64,000 bases of DNA from Poecilobothrus nobilitatus (taxonomy: Eukaryota; Arthropoda; Insecta; Diptera; Dolichopodidae). A program made the position numbers and the translations under genes. This document shows positions 1 to 12,370 of this stretch, one piece after another. The notes under the pieces were generated by a model. The model was not told the DNA's origin and did no database searches. It was given only the letters and a program-made list of their open reading frames with translations. How positions within the stretch are numbered: position 1 is the stretch's first letter; every line of letters begins with the position of its first letter. The stretch is taken from NCBI GenBank assembly GCA_947095535.1, contig OX352774.1, positions 37,216,496 through 37,280,495 on the forward strand, in the 5' to 3' direction.

Positions 1-1189
1 AAGATGTATATTCAAATAAAGAAAGCATAATATAAAATATTTGAAAATAAAAATTATGTTCTTGAAATTATTTTTGTCTTTAATAATAATAATTTTTACG
101 AGCATATACATTTGACATTTACTTTTATTTTTATTGTTTTCACTTCACTTCAATTTAATTTTATTTTATGTGATAATTACGAAACATTAACGCATTACAT
201 TTGAAAAAAGAAAACTTTTCGACTAGACGAAATCATTCTAAACAACAAATACAAAAAAAATAATCTTTAAAATAACACTGAAATTTTACATTCAATTAAA
301 AAAAAATAAAAAAAAATAAATAAAGAAAAATGAAAATTAGAAAATTAATTTGTTATTCTTCTTAAATTTTTACATTACGCGCTAATTGCATTTAAAAAAT
401 ACAGTTCAAAATGTAATTTAATTATTTTAAGTCATTTTTAAGTTATTTTAAGGTGATTTATGAACACTTAATTTTTTTTTATTCCTGTTATTAAATTTTA
501 TGAATACTGTAGAACAAATATTGACTTATTATTATATTTTTTTCAAATTATTATAGTTAAAATTGACTTTAGGCTTCCTTATTTCCAAAATGTATCCTTT
601 GTTTTATTCTAATTTCAGAAATTTATAGAATTTAAAGTCACCTGAATATAGTGTAAAAAATTTCAATATTAAATTACATGAATTTTTAAACAATATGGAA
701 TTGAAGATAATATTTTAGTGTTGAAGACGAATTGGCAGGAAGAATATATCTGGGCTAGTCAACTTTAAATACTGAACAAAAATTAAAAACGTTGCATTCT
801 TTTTTCTTTATTAACTCGAAACTAAAGAGTAATTGTATTCAAAATATTGTTTGCATTGAAAAATATTCCTATATTGAAAATTCGCAATACATAAAAAATA
901 TTCCTAACATTCAATAATTTCGAATAAAAAGATTCATGTTAAATAAAGACATATTTTTTCTTAAATGAACCCTAGGTGAAAGTGGAACTAAACCATTAAC
1001 CATAAATTTTCTAAAAAATTAAAGTTTTAGTTTTAATTTTTTTAAGTTCATTTACTATGGTGTGTTAGTTATAGTTGCTAACTTTTAATTAGCTAAAAGA
1101 ATTTCAGATTTCAAAACAGAATTACAGTAGAACTCAAAATAAACAAATATTAAAAATACTCTCAGTTTAGAATACTATCAATTTGATTT
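1..1189. other. AT-rich non-coding DNA, nothing recognised
   Basis: The stretch is dominated by short A and T runs, with no open frame of useful length and no repeat shared with the rest of the window. Decayed LINE sequence begins at its right edge. Confidence 0.6.
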
Positions 1190-1680
1190 GGATGCTAGCG
1201 CACAAGCATAGGAAACGAGTCAGCGGATGAGCTAGCAAACCACGGATTACAGTTTGAGTTAAATGTTGAGAATAGCCAATATGTCAAATTTCCTTGTATT
1301 GGCCAAAGCTCTGTGGCTTGCTGGTGCAACTTTAAGTACAACCAAAGCCATGTGGAGATATTTGAATTAAAAAGGAAAAAAATCTATAATCTGTCACTCT
1401 GGACATGAAATAAGTCAATTGGTTTAATTAAAATAAGACAATTGGTATTACGGAATATTATCTTTTTGGTATAGACATGCTAGAAAATTAGGTATGCATG
1501 TGGATCATATCTTTCAATTTTGCAAACGAATTATAACACTATAGACAGAGTGGAGTACTTTTATGCACCTGTTCCAACCTTTTAAGAAAAAGAAAGATAT
1601 CTTCTTAGTTTTGTTTTCCAAGATTTAGGTGAACTCTCCGACATAAATCTGACAAGCATCAAAGGTTCTTCCGTCAAAGT
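1190..1680 (+). pseudogene. Decayed non-LTR retrotransposon: RNase H and C-terminal tail
   Basis: The translation of 1211-1246 gives GNESADELANHG, which matches the GNE-ADELA signature at the end of the RNase H domain in I/R1/Loa-type LINEs. Downstream, 1473-1499 gives RHARKLGMH, like the H-A-x-x-L-G segment that precedes the C-terminal zinc-binding cluster of these polymerases. Positions 1548-1590 give VEYFYAPVPTF, where the family has a histidine/cysteine motif, and 1615-1664 give FQDLGELSDINLTSIK, a typical last block. The order is correct for one 3'-terminal piece of a LINE polymerase. Several in-frame stops and frame changes separate the blocks, and the cysteines of the zinc cluster are mostly lost, so this is a fossil. 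No reverse transcriptase domain is visible upstream, which suggests a 5'-truncated insertion. The exact LINE clade is not resolved. Confidence 0.75.
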
Positions 1681-3464
1681 TGTATGATCGTAGCATAAAT
1701 CTAAGAAAATTCAATATCAACTCTTGTCAAATATATGCTTACTACGTTTCAAAGGTACACTACGAGCCTAGAGACTAGTAATTACTGACAAATTAGTTCA
1801 ACCTTCAGCAACACAAAAAGGATCTGTAATTCATTTACAGAGTTTTATAGATCCAGTAATTCTATGAGTTAGGACAAAATGGTTAGTTGGAATCGAATGG
1901 AATGGTTAGTTTTTTAAAATAGTTTTAGTCATTTAAAACGTACTGATGCTTTTAATGAAATAAGTTCTCACATACTGCGTACAATATTTTTCGCTGACTT
2001 TCACCATTCTTACAAAAAGAGAAAAAAACTAAGTTTTTATGTTGTGAAAAGTTTGCTACAGCAATTTTATTACATTAAAGTAAAGAGAATGAGCAAAGAC
2101 TGCTTATTGTCTTATAGAAGGACAATTATATATGAATATGTTATATTTTATTTATTCGTAATATATTGGCTGTATAATGTAATTTGTTTTCGTGGTTTTT
2201 TTTTTTTCAAAGATAATTTGTTGTATGACTGCGTTTTAGTGCCTATTAAAATTTAAAAAAAAAAACCTTGATTTAATTAAATTACTATTTTAAGGACTAA
2301 TAGCTAATTAAAGAAATAGGAAAGTCCAGTTCTTTTATTATCTTTATAAATAATATAATATTCAATACCATATAATATGTAGCTGTATATTGTAACAAAA
2401 AGAAGCAGAACTCTGTTTTTGATTTTAAAAAATTACTCATTGTACGAGCATTTTACTATCATTAGAAAAATTTTTATTGTAAGATCTTCATACTTGTTTT
2501 TTTTTTTTTTTTTAATACTTATTCATGCACTTTAAAAATACACTTGATATTTTAATTTTTTATTTTTATTTTTTTGTTATTATTATTATTTTATTAAAAA
2601 ACAAATGCAAAATTATAAAAATAAATAACATTTATATATAAAGAATATGATATAAAAAAAAAAAAAAACAAACAAAATATAACAAACTTTATTTTTCAGC
2701 CTTGAAAAACGATTTCCTTATTTCGGTGACAAAAGACTCACTCACTTACTATATATTATTACAGTCACTTTATTTCGTCGTCGTTTTTGTCGTAAAGCTT
2801 TAATATAAATATTTTTTTTGTTTTTTATACATAAACACATATACATAAATATATATACATACATACAAACAATATTATCAAAAAGAAAAAAATTACACAA
2901 TAAAATAGTCAGTAATATTTTTAACTTGTTGTTAAGTTGAATCATTCATTACCGTTTCATTACCCACTCATAAGTGCGAATCTTTGTGTTTTGATTGTTT
3001 TTGTCCATATTGTCTATGAAACGACAAATGAATAGCCATTTTATGTCAGATATTTTCATCAGAAATTTAATTTTTATGTCATGCAAAAACAAAAATAAAA
3101 ATAAAAAAAAATTAAACAAAAATATGGAAAAAAATAACGAATTAAAAAGAAGCTAAACTAACGTTATTGCGAACGATATTAAAATGCTTTTAAAACGTTT
3201 TTCTTTTTTTTTTTTCTTTTGTAATTAAGAATTTCTAATTATTATTTAAAAAAAAAAAAAAAAATGAAAAAAAAAAAGAAACATAAAATAAAATGTGAAA
3301 TGCAAAAATAAATTTCAAGGATTTCAATTTAATTTATTTTAGCATAAATTTAAATTTTTCGTAAGAAATAATTTAAAAAAAAATAAAATAAAGTAAAAAT
3401 CATTAAACTTAGATAAAAGGAAACAAAATATACATTTCTAAAAGAAAAAAAAAAATCTATAAAT
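1681..3464. other. AT-rich non-coding DNA with homopolymers
   Basis: The stretch holds long T runs (around 2498-2513) and A runs (around 2655-2668, 3249-3264). A short CATA-type microsatellite lies near 2840-2870. The few short open frames are compositional. No gene or shared repeat was recognised. Confidence 0.6.
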
Positions 3465-5046
3465 AACGAGGAAGAATACAGTTGCCTTTGTCAACTCTTA
3501 GATACCCGTACGAACCGTTAGTATGTTCACAGCTAACACAGCTAACAGCTAACTCTGCTTACAATATTATTTTTTTAATATTTTAGTATTTTAAAATAAT
3601 TTGGGTGAATTTTATAATTTCTAGTACTATATGGGTTGTACATATATTCAAACTATATGTTTATATGTACATTCTTCAAAAGCAGATTCTAACCTTCCAC
3701 ATAACGATTAACAATCCAAACTTTTTCAAATATTCTATAGTACCATTTAATACTAAGCGGTAAATGTATATTAAATTTACTAAGTACAAAACAGTAAATA
3801 TAATTTTAAATATTATATTATATTATATTTAAATATTCCATTGACAGAATAATTTCTTATAAGTACAATAAAATACATATATATGTATGTAAATACGGCG
3901 CTATATAATACACATCTATACTCTTATCATTCATTCATCAGTGACATATACGATATGTAAATAAACATGATATTATATAAGTATGTATGTATAACAATAT
4001 CATATAAATAAAAATTCTTCAAGCAACCGTTATGTTGTTTATTTACTTGCATTTTTATGTACTACGCATTATATCCTCAACAATTTCAAATTATCGAGTA
4101 AAACAAAATGCAAAAAATTCGTTAAAGAAATTTGTTAGAAAATTTGAAAAAACCAAGTAACACTTTCGTCAATTATAAAGTAACCCTATTATTAAAAAAA
4201 GTTGTTAACAGAAATAAAAGTATAATGTTGAAGCTTTAATTTTTGTGTATTACTTCAAAAAAATTTTAACAGGTGTTCAAGTTACAGGTGTTTAAAAATA
4301 GGAGATTTTCAGTTTTTGACCCCTTACAGATCCCAAACGGGGGATGATACAAAAAAAATTTCTGAAATGACTCATACTTATTTTCAAAGATCTAACTTCT
4401 GTCAAAATTTCAAGTTTCCAACTTAAACCGTTTAAAAGATAGAAGGGTTAAAGGATTTTGCAAAATTTGAGTTTCGCATAACGGTAAATTAAGACACCGT
4501 ATGCCACAAATATATATTTATTGTATATATACTTTTAAAGCTATAAAAGTAGTAATCTTTTGGCGTTTTCAAAATGAAGATATACCTTATACAACTTGTG
4601 CTGTAACAATTTAAATATAGAGCTTTTTTGAACCTTTGGGGAGCTGTAGCTCCGTAACGGGTGGAGGTACAAAAAAAAGTTATTAAAAATAAAATTAATA
4701 TTTTTGTGAGATCTATCAGCAGTTAAAATTTCATAGCTCTATTTCAAAAAAAATGTGGGGATCTAAAAGTTAGGTGTTCGAGAGCTACCCTACGTTTTGG
4801 TCCAAACTCAACCAAAAAAAATAGGGAACCTACAAATTATTCCCAGAATATTTTGTGTAAATTTCAAGATTCTAGCTTTCTTAGTTTTTGAGTTAGCGTG
4901 CTGACGGACGGACGGACATGGCTCAAAAGTCTTAGAATTTTTTCTGATCCGATCCATACCTTTGAAGATATATCTAGCTCGCTTATTTTGAGGTGTTACA
5001 AACGGAGGAGTAATTTTATTATACCCGATCCTATCGTACGGGTATA
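3465..5046 (+). mobile_element. Family A non-autonomous element, copy 1
   Basis: This 1.58-kb block is nearly identical to 12371-13960 and to the reverse complement of 53783-55345. It begins AACGAGGAAGAATACAG, has ATACCCGTACG at 3502-3512 and ends with the inverse CGTACGGGTATA at 5035-5046. Near the right end a short GGAC tract precedes ACATGGCTCAAAAG, followed by CTAGCTCGCTTATTT. No open frame is shared between copies, so the element is non-coding and would need enzymes in trans. Elements with a GTCY tetranucleotide tract near one end are known in flies (mini-me and DINE-1-like repeats). The resemblance is in layout only and I do not assign a class. Copy 1 carries a local change: AGCTAAC is tandemly repeated at 3531-3553 where the other copies have a unique sequence. 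Confidence 0.88.
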
Positions 5047-5225
5047 AAAACAATAAAATTTTTGTCGTTTATTTGGTCGTAAAATTAAATGAAAAAGTCT
5101 CATGGGTTATAGGATTTGCCAAAATAATTATATAAATAATTTAATGGATATAGGCAAGAAAATTTTTTCAAAAATCTTGAAATCATTGATTAAAAGATAA
5201 AATACTATACATAGAAACATCCTAG

Positions 5226-5248
5226 ATATATATATATATATATATATA
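5226..5248. repeat. (TA)n microsatellite
   Basis: An uninterrupted run of alternating A and T about 23 bases long lies in AT-rich DNA. It is ordinary slippage-type sequence. Confidence 0.9.
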
Positions 5249-5630
5249 CTTATGACTTATGATTAATTTATAAAACATCAAAACTGAATAAATGTCAGTT
5301 TAATGATTTAACAATTGAGTGATAAGGGTTAGCTAAATTTTTTTACAACTAAAGAACTAGTTTTTAATCATAGTGGTAAGATTTCTGGATGTCGTAATGG
5401 GTTGTTTAATTCATTTAATCAGCCCAATATTTGAATTAATCTTCAGATTAAATATTATGATCGTTAAAATCTGTGGTGATAATAGAAAAACTTAAAATTT
5501 TAAATAACTTAAAATTATTATTATTTTTTAAATTAAAAATTTAAGAGCCTAATCCTCATCATGAACAACATTTTCCTGATTTTCAACATCATATTCTTTT
5601 TAATCTAGAATCAATTAAATTATTATTTCT

Positions 5631-5668
5631 ATATCATATATCATATCATATCATATCATATCATAATA
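5631..5668. repeat. (ATATC)n pentanucleotide repeat
   Basis: About six consecutive units of TATCA/ATATC are visible, with a degenerate continuation to about 5686 that includes related ATATC units. Confidence 0.88.
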
Positions 5669-6663
5669 TCATATAGAATATGATATTTGGAAAGTTCAAA
5701 AAAAGAAAATCTTTGTAAAATGATTACAATGATTAAATTAGAATAATGCATATCCAAGGGACCACAATGATTCTAAACTAATCTAAGTATGAATCAACAA
5801 CCCTCTCTATCTACTTACCTATACCAAAGATCTGTGAATGTTTGCTATTCATTACAATAAAAGCTTACTATATAACATACAAATACCTTCGAGTTTTTCT
5901 TTTTAGACATCAATACCGAGATCAATTTTTTTGAATTGGACTTAAGATAAGTATTTTCCTTTTTTATTACACTTTTAAAAATTACAACATTAATTTTGTA
6001 TTGTGGTCCACTTTTAATATTTTAGTTGTTTAGTCAATCCTGTTTAGAGTTGGTGTAAGATAACTTCTAATCTATTCCTTTAATCACCATAACTGTTCCT
6101 TTCTGTGTTTACAAATATTCTTATAGCTGTATTATTTTGTCGTATTTACATCATATTTTTTTTATTCGTTCAAAAAATAAATCGAGGGCCGCATAAAAAT
6201 GAATTTTCAACATCTGTATAATATTTATGTATAACTGTAAATAAAGCGGTTTTGACATTGTAATTAATTTTAAAAAACAAAAGTATTGCTATAACAAACA
6301 TTTACTGTCTAACATAAGTAAACATTTAATGTCAATACTTCATTTTTTTTTTTTAAAGTGGATAAACCGTTATATTATCTCATATAATACTTAAATATTT
6401 ATTGACAAATATTTACGTCAAACAATGAATTAGAAACTCTAATAGATTAATCTATTATATAATAAATAATATAGCAGATATATAGACTGAATAAGAATTG
6501 AAACAAACGATTTTAAAAAAAATATTTAATTAAAATAAAACGAAATGGATATTGGCCTTGGAATTACAATCTCCCAGCAGTTAGGAAATAAAATACAAAT
6601 TGTTGCTAAAATCGACACTGAAAGAATATAAATGATTTAAATATGCCCAGCACTCTTAACACC

Positions 6664-6750
6664 ACGTCACGTCATTTGTATGCCACGTCATTTATATTTG
6701 AGAGAACCTTGAGTTTCGTATGGGGCCACGTCATTCAGATATGAATGACG
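6664..6750. promoter_or_regulatory. Cluster of ACGTCA (CRE-like) motifs
   Basis: Four plus-strand ACGTCA hexamers occur at 6664, 6669 (overlapping the first), 6685 and 6728, and TGACG follows at 6746. Three of the hexamers are extended as CCACGTCA. ACGTCA is the core of bZIP (CREB/ATF) sites. The density is unusual for this AT-rich sequence. It may instead be repeated sequence inside a decayed transposon, because the piggyBac fossil starts 50 bases away. Confidence 0.3.
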
Positions 6751-6799
6751 GAAGTATTTTAGTTTAGATATATGTTATTCATATTCTATTAGCGTGCTG

Positions 6800-7180
6800 A
6801 CGACATGAGTTTTCCTTTCTAAGAAATCTTTTGCCAAATTTTAACTGGACATAAAAGTATACAACGTTCTTCCTTCATTTAGAAGACTGCATTATTACTG
6901 AAAAGCATGATGCAAATTTGAAATCGATTCGTCGGCATTACAGTAGCTGGCACACTCTGCTTGTAGATACGTTTGACTTGGCAATAATTTGCAATTGTGT
7001 CCAGTTTTATAAGACCCATTCACAATATCGAACGAAAAAGTTTTTCAATTTCATCCTATAATTAATGGGAATCCATTTAGTAGATCTTGCATGTTTCGTT
7101 TGTGATTTTAGTATAACTTGGTCATCATATCTATGGGTTTCAGTTACAATAAGATTTGTAGTATTGCCATCTATCATCAA
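6800..7180 (-). pseudogene. Decayed piggyBac-type transposase, N-terminal half of the catalytic domain
   Basis: Reading the minus strand from about 7175 gives LIVTETHRYDDQ, then ARSTKWIPINYRMKLKNFF. The frame shifts near 7030 and continues as MGLIKLDTIANYCQ. The block QSVPATVMPTNRFQI then follows, with MPTNRF encoded at 6921-6938 and FSNN at 6890-6903. This order matches piggyBac transposases: an N-[LI]-x-V-x-E-T-N-x-Y-A block, a WxPxTxxE..KxFFG segment, MGxxKxPxxxxYW, and an MSRxRFxxxLxxLHFxNN block just before the first catalytic Asp region. A stop follows the FSNN block, and the DDD catalytic residues are not visible, so the gene is dead. No TTAA-flanked terminal repeats were found. The tryptophan expected after NY is replaced by cysteine. 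Confidence 0.8.
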
Positions 7181-9270
7181 TCGGTATATTTAAATATGAA
7201 TTGAAATAAAATTACATAAATAAAATCATATGGATGTGGTATATAACTAACTTTAAACCGATAAAAAAAGAAAACCAATATATGAAATTTTAAGCCTTGG
7301 CTTGCACGGAAATTTTTGGCGGGCAATGTGTTAAAATAATTGAAACGTTATTAAGAGTAAGTTATTTATATACTCAAAAATTTGCTATATAACTCAAAAA
7401 TTTGCTCAACAAAGTTCCTTTTAATATCTATCATTGATCAATCATTTATTTATTTAAACCATTAATGTCTCGGCTGTAGCTATTGTAAAGGATTATAAAA
7501 TACAGTTTAAATTACAAGAACTTGTAATATGGTGATTATGAAATTACAAATGGTATACACTACAGCGTGAAAACTTAGCGGTTGCACTACATTCTAATTA
7601 TTTAAAAATAATATAGACTTAAATTAAAACATGCTATGCTACATAACAATTAAAACTAAATAAAATTTAAAAAAAGAATTTTAACATTTTCTAGATCTAA
7701 TCCAATTTTTTAAATTTCAGCTAAATCTATTTCTAGAATTTAAAACAAAAATTATCATACATATGTATATTTTTAACAGGTGCGACAAAAAAAAAATCTT
7801 CTTATGGCAATAATACTTCAATATAAACCATATATATATTCATTCTATATTTAGATTAAAGATTGAAAGATTATGAAACTTCCCAAAATCACACATCTAA
7901 TGAACAACAAAAAAAATGTCGGTTAAAATGTTTTGTAACACCCACCTATTTATTATATAATAACGAAACAACCCTTTAAACTCAGTCTGATTTTTAAAAG
8001 TTTATTTATTTTTAGTTTCTAAATAATTTATTCTTAAGCTTTTTATTTTTAAAAGATTTTTTAACTAGCATTTAACACCTACCTATTATAAATTTTATAT
8101 ACATATATACATGCTTTCAACATATTTTTAATAAAAATCATCACCTAAATCATATCGACAGATAACTCAGTAGGTAACGCATTAAAGTATTTGATATATC
8201 AAACTTAGTGACATAATACTTACATTAAAATGTCAGTTTGAACTTGGTTTAAATTAAAAAAAAAAATTAAAAGTACTATAACACGCATTAGATGGCAGCT
8301 ATATCACTTAAAATGACTTATTCCACTACTTAAGTTAAATTTGATGACTACAAAAAAAAAATAAAAAAAAAATAAAATAAAAAAATATGCTAAGTGTTAA
8401 TAGTATGTAAATTAGAATAAAACTACTAAAACTACAAATAGATAATTTATATATAATTGTACGTTGGTGGACGGTTTGACAAAAACTAGACAAGTAAAAC
8501 TTCTATTTTACAAATTTACATTCAATTTAACAAATAATAATAATTATTACCATTTGATTCGTATTTTTTTTTTTAATTTTATTTATTTCTCGATTTGTCA
8601 CTGTCATTTTATTAATAAACACTTGGTATGGTATGTCTATTATTTGTTTAATAACGGTATTGTAATCTAATTATTTCGTTTGCTATAATAAATTGCAATA
8701 AATGAGAATGGAATTTTTCAAAAATTTTCTTGCTGGAAATCAAAAGTTAAGAACAAAGTTCATAAAATGTATATACTCGTAAAAGGTAGCTTAAAAATTA
8801 ACCGATTAGAAAAGAACATAAAAAATAAAGAACTTTAACTAGAAAGATGTGGTCATGTTAAAAACAGACAATAACTGTACGTGCTTACTAAAGTAATTTT
8901 CTAAGACGAGGATATGCACTGCACGTGATTTCTAAAGAGGAAAGAGAAAACATTAACTCTATTCTCCCATTAAAAAAAAAAGGAAACCCAACCTAAAATT
9001 AGATGTACAGGTTATATCTATAGCTAAACGAGATCACTTAGGATATTTAATGCTTGCAAATTCGAATTATAGGAATCGATTCGAAAAACCTAACAAACAA
9101 TTAAGAGAGAGAAAATAAAAGAAGAGATACTTATATTACATAAAATTCATTATCAAATTTATTTCTAAAACAATGAAGGTGAATGTAAATATTTAAATAT
9201 AGCTTAATCAAACTAATACTAGGTCTGTAAAATTTTCACATGTTCGCCTATACCAAATAAAACAGAAGCA
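7181..9270. other. AT-rich non-coding DNA
   Basis: There is a 20-base-period duplication of ACTCAAAAATTTGCT near 7372-7406 and several A-rich runs, for example 8350-8385. A partly open stretch at 8892-9118 is broken by a poly-A frameshift. No gene was recognised. Confidence 0.55.
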
Positions 9271-9280
9271 TTCTCTAAAT

Positions 9281-9345
9281 GTCGTAAGAGGGAATAACTC
9301 TTACGACGTGTGTGGGATTCGAACGCACACTCCCTTCGTGTTTAC
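9281..9345 (-). other. tRNA-like fragment with adjacent perfect hairpin
   Basis: The minus strand reads GTTCGAATCC (plus 9315-9324), which matches the RNA polymerase III B box and a tRNA T-loop. It is preceded by CTCCCT...AGGGAG, which can pair as a short arm. Directly 3' on the minus strand is a perfect 10-base hairpin, GTCGTAAGAG/CTCTTACGAC (plus 9281-9290 and 9298-9307). No convincing A box, D arm or acceptor stem was found, so this is not a working tRNA gene. A tRNA-derived SINE head or an eroded tRNA pseudogene is more likely. Confidence 0.4.
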
Positions 9346-11289
9346 AGGGAGAATGAATAAAATTTATGAATAAAATATGTGTCTCAGAGTATGGATTATT
9401 GTCTGAACAGGTGCTAAATTTCAACATACAAACTGACTGACATACATACATACTAGTTTTTGTTAATTTAGTTCTTTTTGTCGCCTGTATTTATTTTTGT
9501 TTTTATTTAGTTTTTATTTCGATTAAATTTTTTTTTTCTTCATCTCTAGTTTACAGGTTAGCAGTTCTGTTTTACAGTTAGCAGAACTTTAAATTAACTT
9601 TAAGAATTACATAACAGTTGAAATCGGTATATTCTATAATCGACATGTTCTTCATTTCATCACTGTTCGATTTTCAAATTAAATTTTTTCGTAATAACAG
9701 TTAATTTTAATTTTAAGTCTTTACATTACATGTATGTAATTTACTTACAGTTAACATGAATCATGTTTTTTTTTTCCTTTTAATTTATTTCATTATTATT
9801 ATAATTTTTTTCAAATAATTTAAAAAAAATTTAAAATTAATAAGAATATATTAAAAAATATTTTATAAAATGAATGAAAAAACAAAAAAAAAAAAAACAA
9901 CAGATATTTATCTCATTTTAACAACAGCTGTTATTGGCTTCTGTGTTTTTCTTTTTTTTTTTGTTTCGTTTATTTTTTTTCCTTTAACTTTTTTTTACAT
10001 TTAATTTTTGTTTTTTTTTTTATTGTTATCATTTTTTTTGTATTTAATTTTTTACTTTTCTTTTTTTATTTGTTTTTATTTTTTTTTTTTCAATTGATAA
10101 AATTTTAAAGTTCATACCAGACGTATTGGCTACTATAAAATTAACGGAAAGAAAAAGAACAAAACAATGAAATGAAAAATTCAATAAAACAAAAAAAAAA
10201 AATGGTTTTTATATTGCGCGAACAGGTGACATTAAATGATAACAAGTATAAAGTTAAAAAAAAAAACAAAAAACAAAATAAAAGTAAAAAAAACCTGTAA
10301 TTTTTGTTTTCTATTTTTGAAACAAAATATCACATATAAAACAGATTTAAATTTTTCAGATCATTGAATATTTTAATAAAAAAAAAAACAAAAAAAAAAC
10401 TAAAAGAAGACAAATAAATAATTATTCACGACATACTTATTTCAAATAAATGCACAATCAGGAAGTGAATTAAAATATTAATAAACAGTTGTAAAAAAAA
10501 AAAAATATTGATTTAATTATGACGTGTTTTATCGTTCAAAAAAAAAAAAAAAATGATACAAAAAATTAAAATACTACAAGATGTATTAAAAAATTATGGA
10601 ATAAATTCAAGTTTAATATTCATTTTTTTTTTGTTTTTGTTTTCCAAAAATTAAGATTAAAGATTTTAATTATTTTTATAAATCATCATTTTGCAAAATT
10701 ATGCAATCAGGAAAAGAGTTCTGTTTTTATCTTTTTGTATCTTTTTTTTTTTTTTTGTTTTTATATCATTTTGTTTTTTTGTTTTTTTTTTTTTTTTTTG
10801 GTATAATTATCTTAATTCATTTTTATTCATACATACTGCACAATCTTAAGATTGCATTTTAAATTATAATATAAATATGGTATATTTGTAGTACAATAAT
10901 TTTTTTTTATTACATTTTAAAGATAAAAATTTAATTAAACTTAAATAATTTTTTTTTTTGTTTTAATTTTTAATTATATTTTTTTAATTTTTAGTTGTAA
11001 ATTTTGTCGAGATCTTAAAACTTTTACCGATTATTCTATGTATAAAAAAAAAAAGATATATCAAACTGCTTATACAAAGGATGTGTGTATATAGAGAGCA
11101 AATTCGAAATACTATTTATTAAATTATATAATATTTAATAAATAAACATAAAGATATATGATCAGCCTTAGATTATTGTTATTTAAGGGGTATAACAAAC
11201 AGTGCAATCTTTTAATATAGATCTATTGTGCTCACCCTGTTACTATATAATGTTGTAGATTTTGACTATACATTTATAATACTTCTGTT
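9346..11289. other. AT-rich non-coding DNA with extreme homopolymers
   Basis: The segment from 9520 to 10990 is largely long A and T runs (T runs near 9954-9963, 10078-10090 and 10742-10756), with no information-rich sequence. Nothing else was recognised. Confidence 0.6.
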
Positions 11290-11406
11290 ATGGCCTATTC
11301 TGCCTCTAAGAAAGTAAATATCTGTATAGGGTTTAGTGCCAGGAGTTCATCTTTTGCGAAGCAATATATGCTCGCAGTTTTTGAGTATGGATTCTGCGAG
11401 TCTTGA
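11290..11406 (+). pseudogene. Possible LINE RNase H fragment
   Basis: A 38-codon open stretch starts MAYSASKK and continues through FSARSSSFAKQ to LAVFEYGFCES before a stop. The layout resembles the start of LINE RNase H domains, where a YSAS-type strand is followed by an F-x-A-E-x-x-A-x-x-E-A-L helix. The catalytic Glu of that helix is not in register and no other RNase H block is nearby. The stretch is less AT-rich than its surroundings. This is a weak call based on pattern alone. Confidence 0.25.
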
Positions 11407-12370
11407 GTCTTTTCTTATTCTTCATTAGTCATTAATACTTGGTAATCTGACGATTTTTTATGTTTTTATTTTTAATGAAATTTAAAAATCTTATCTTTTG
11501 TGTTTTAGCTTAAAACAAAATTTACCTTCTCCAAAGCTTCCTCTTATTTACCTAAGAACAAAATTTTGTGGGGTAAAGTTTTTAATTCTTCGCTTTTAGG
11601 CAGCCAATGTAAATTTTAAACAAATATACAAACAAACTAAGAAACTCTTTATTATTTATAATTCTTTATGTCCATTTTTTAATGTAATATAATTGTTTCC
11701 TTTTTATGATCCACCCCGATGGAAATTCAATTAAAGGATCAATATGATTTTACAAAGCACCACACGTTAATTTCTAAATGGAAAATTATAAATTTAATTA
11801 TTCTATAAATATCAAAATTTCACTTTTCCTACAATCACAGTTTCATTCACACACCGATTTAGTATGTATATGCATGTATGAGAATATTTTATATATTTTA
11901 AATAAAATAAAATAAAAATGTTTTGTCCCATTGCACAATATAAGTATACGAATACTTTAGTTTGAATTATGAACACATTAATAAAAAAGATCATCACCTA
12001 ATAAATTAAAAAGGAAATACATATACATATATATTATACATATACATATATATATATATAAATTGATGTTAAAACAAAATGCTTTCGCTCTAATTCCGAA
12101 AAATTTTAAAAATTTATTTAGAAAATTTATTGCATTCCATTTATTTTTTTAGTACCATATACTAGACACCCTTTGAAACTATACAAAATACATACTGCAA
12201 TTATTTAACACCCAGAATGTACAATATTTATGTGTTTTGTCTGTGGCCGAACACACGCATCGTATATAATATAGATGATATTATTATTTTAATTTTGAAA
12301 AAAAAAAAAAAATAAAAGAAAATTTTAAATATTTAAAATTTCAAAATATTTTAAATTAGAAAGTATTAAA
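11407..12370. other. AT-rich non-coding DNA
   Basis: An imperfect ACATATAT microsatellite lies at 12019-12060 and a poly-A run at 12299-12312. No gene or shared repeat was found before the family A copy. Confidence 0.6.

Larger units (their letters stand above)
5047..6799. other. AT-rich non-coding DNA with microsatellites
   Basis: The stretch holds a TA run, an ATATC array and a cluster of ACGTCA motifs, each listed separately. No coding sequence was recognised. The right part (about 6540-6799) is less AT-rich and borders the piggyBac fossil, so it may be unrecognised remains of that element. Confidence 0.5.

Noticed and set aside
4808..5053. Minus-strand open frame of 81 codons in family A copy 1
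   Set aside because: It lies wholly inside the repeat; copies 2 and 3 do not keep the same frame, so it is not a transposon gene.
8892..9118. Apparent 75-codon coding stretch on the plus strand
   Set aside because: A recount of the poly-A tract near 8972-8981 shows the frame breaks there, leaving two short unrelated frames.
9281..9345. Functional tRNA gene
   Set aside because: Only the T-loop region fits; A box, D arm and acceptor stem are missing.
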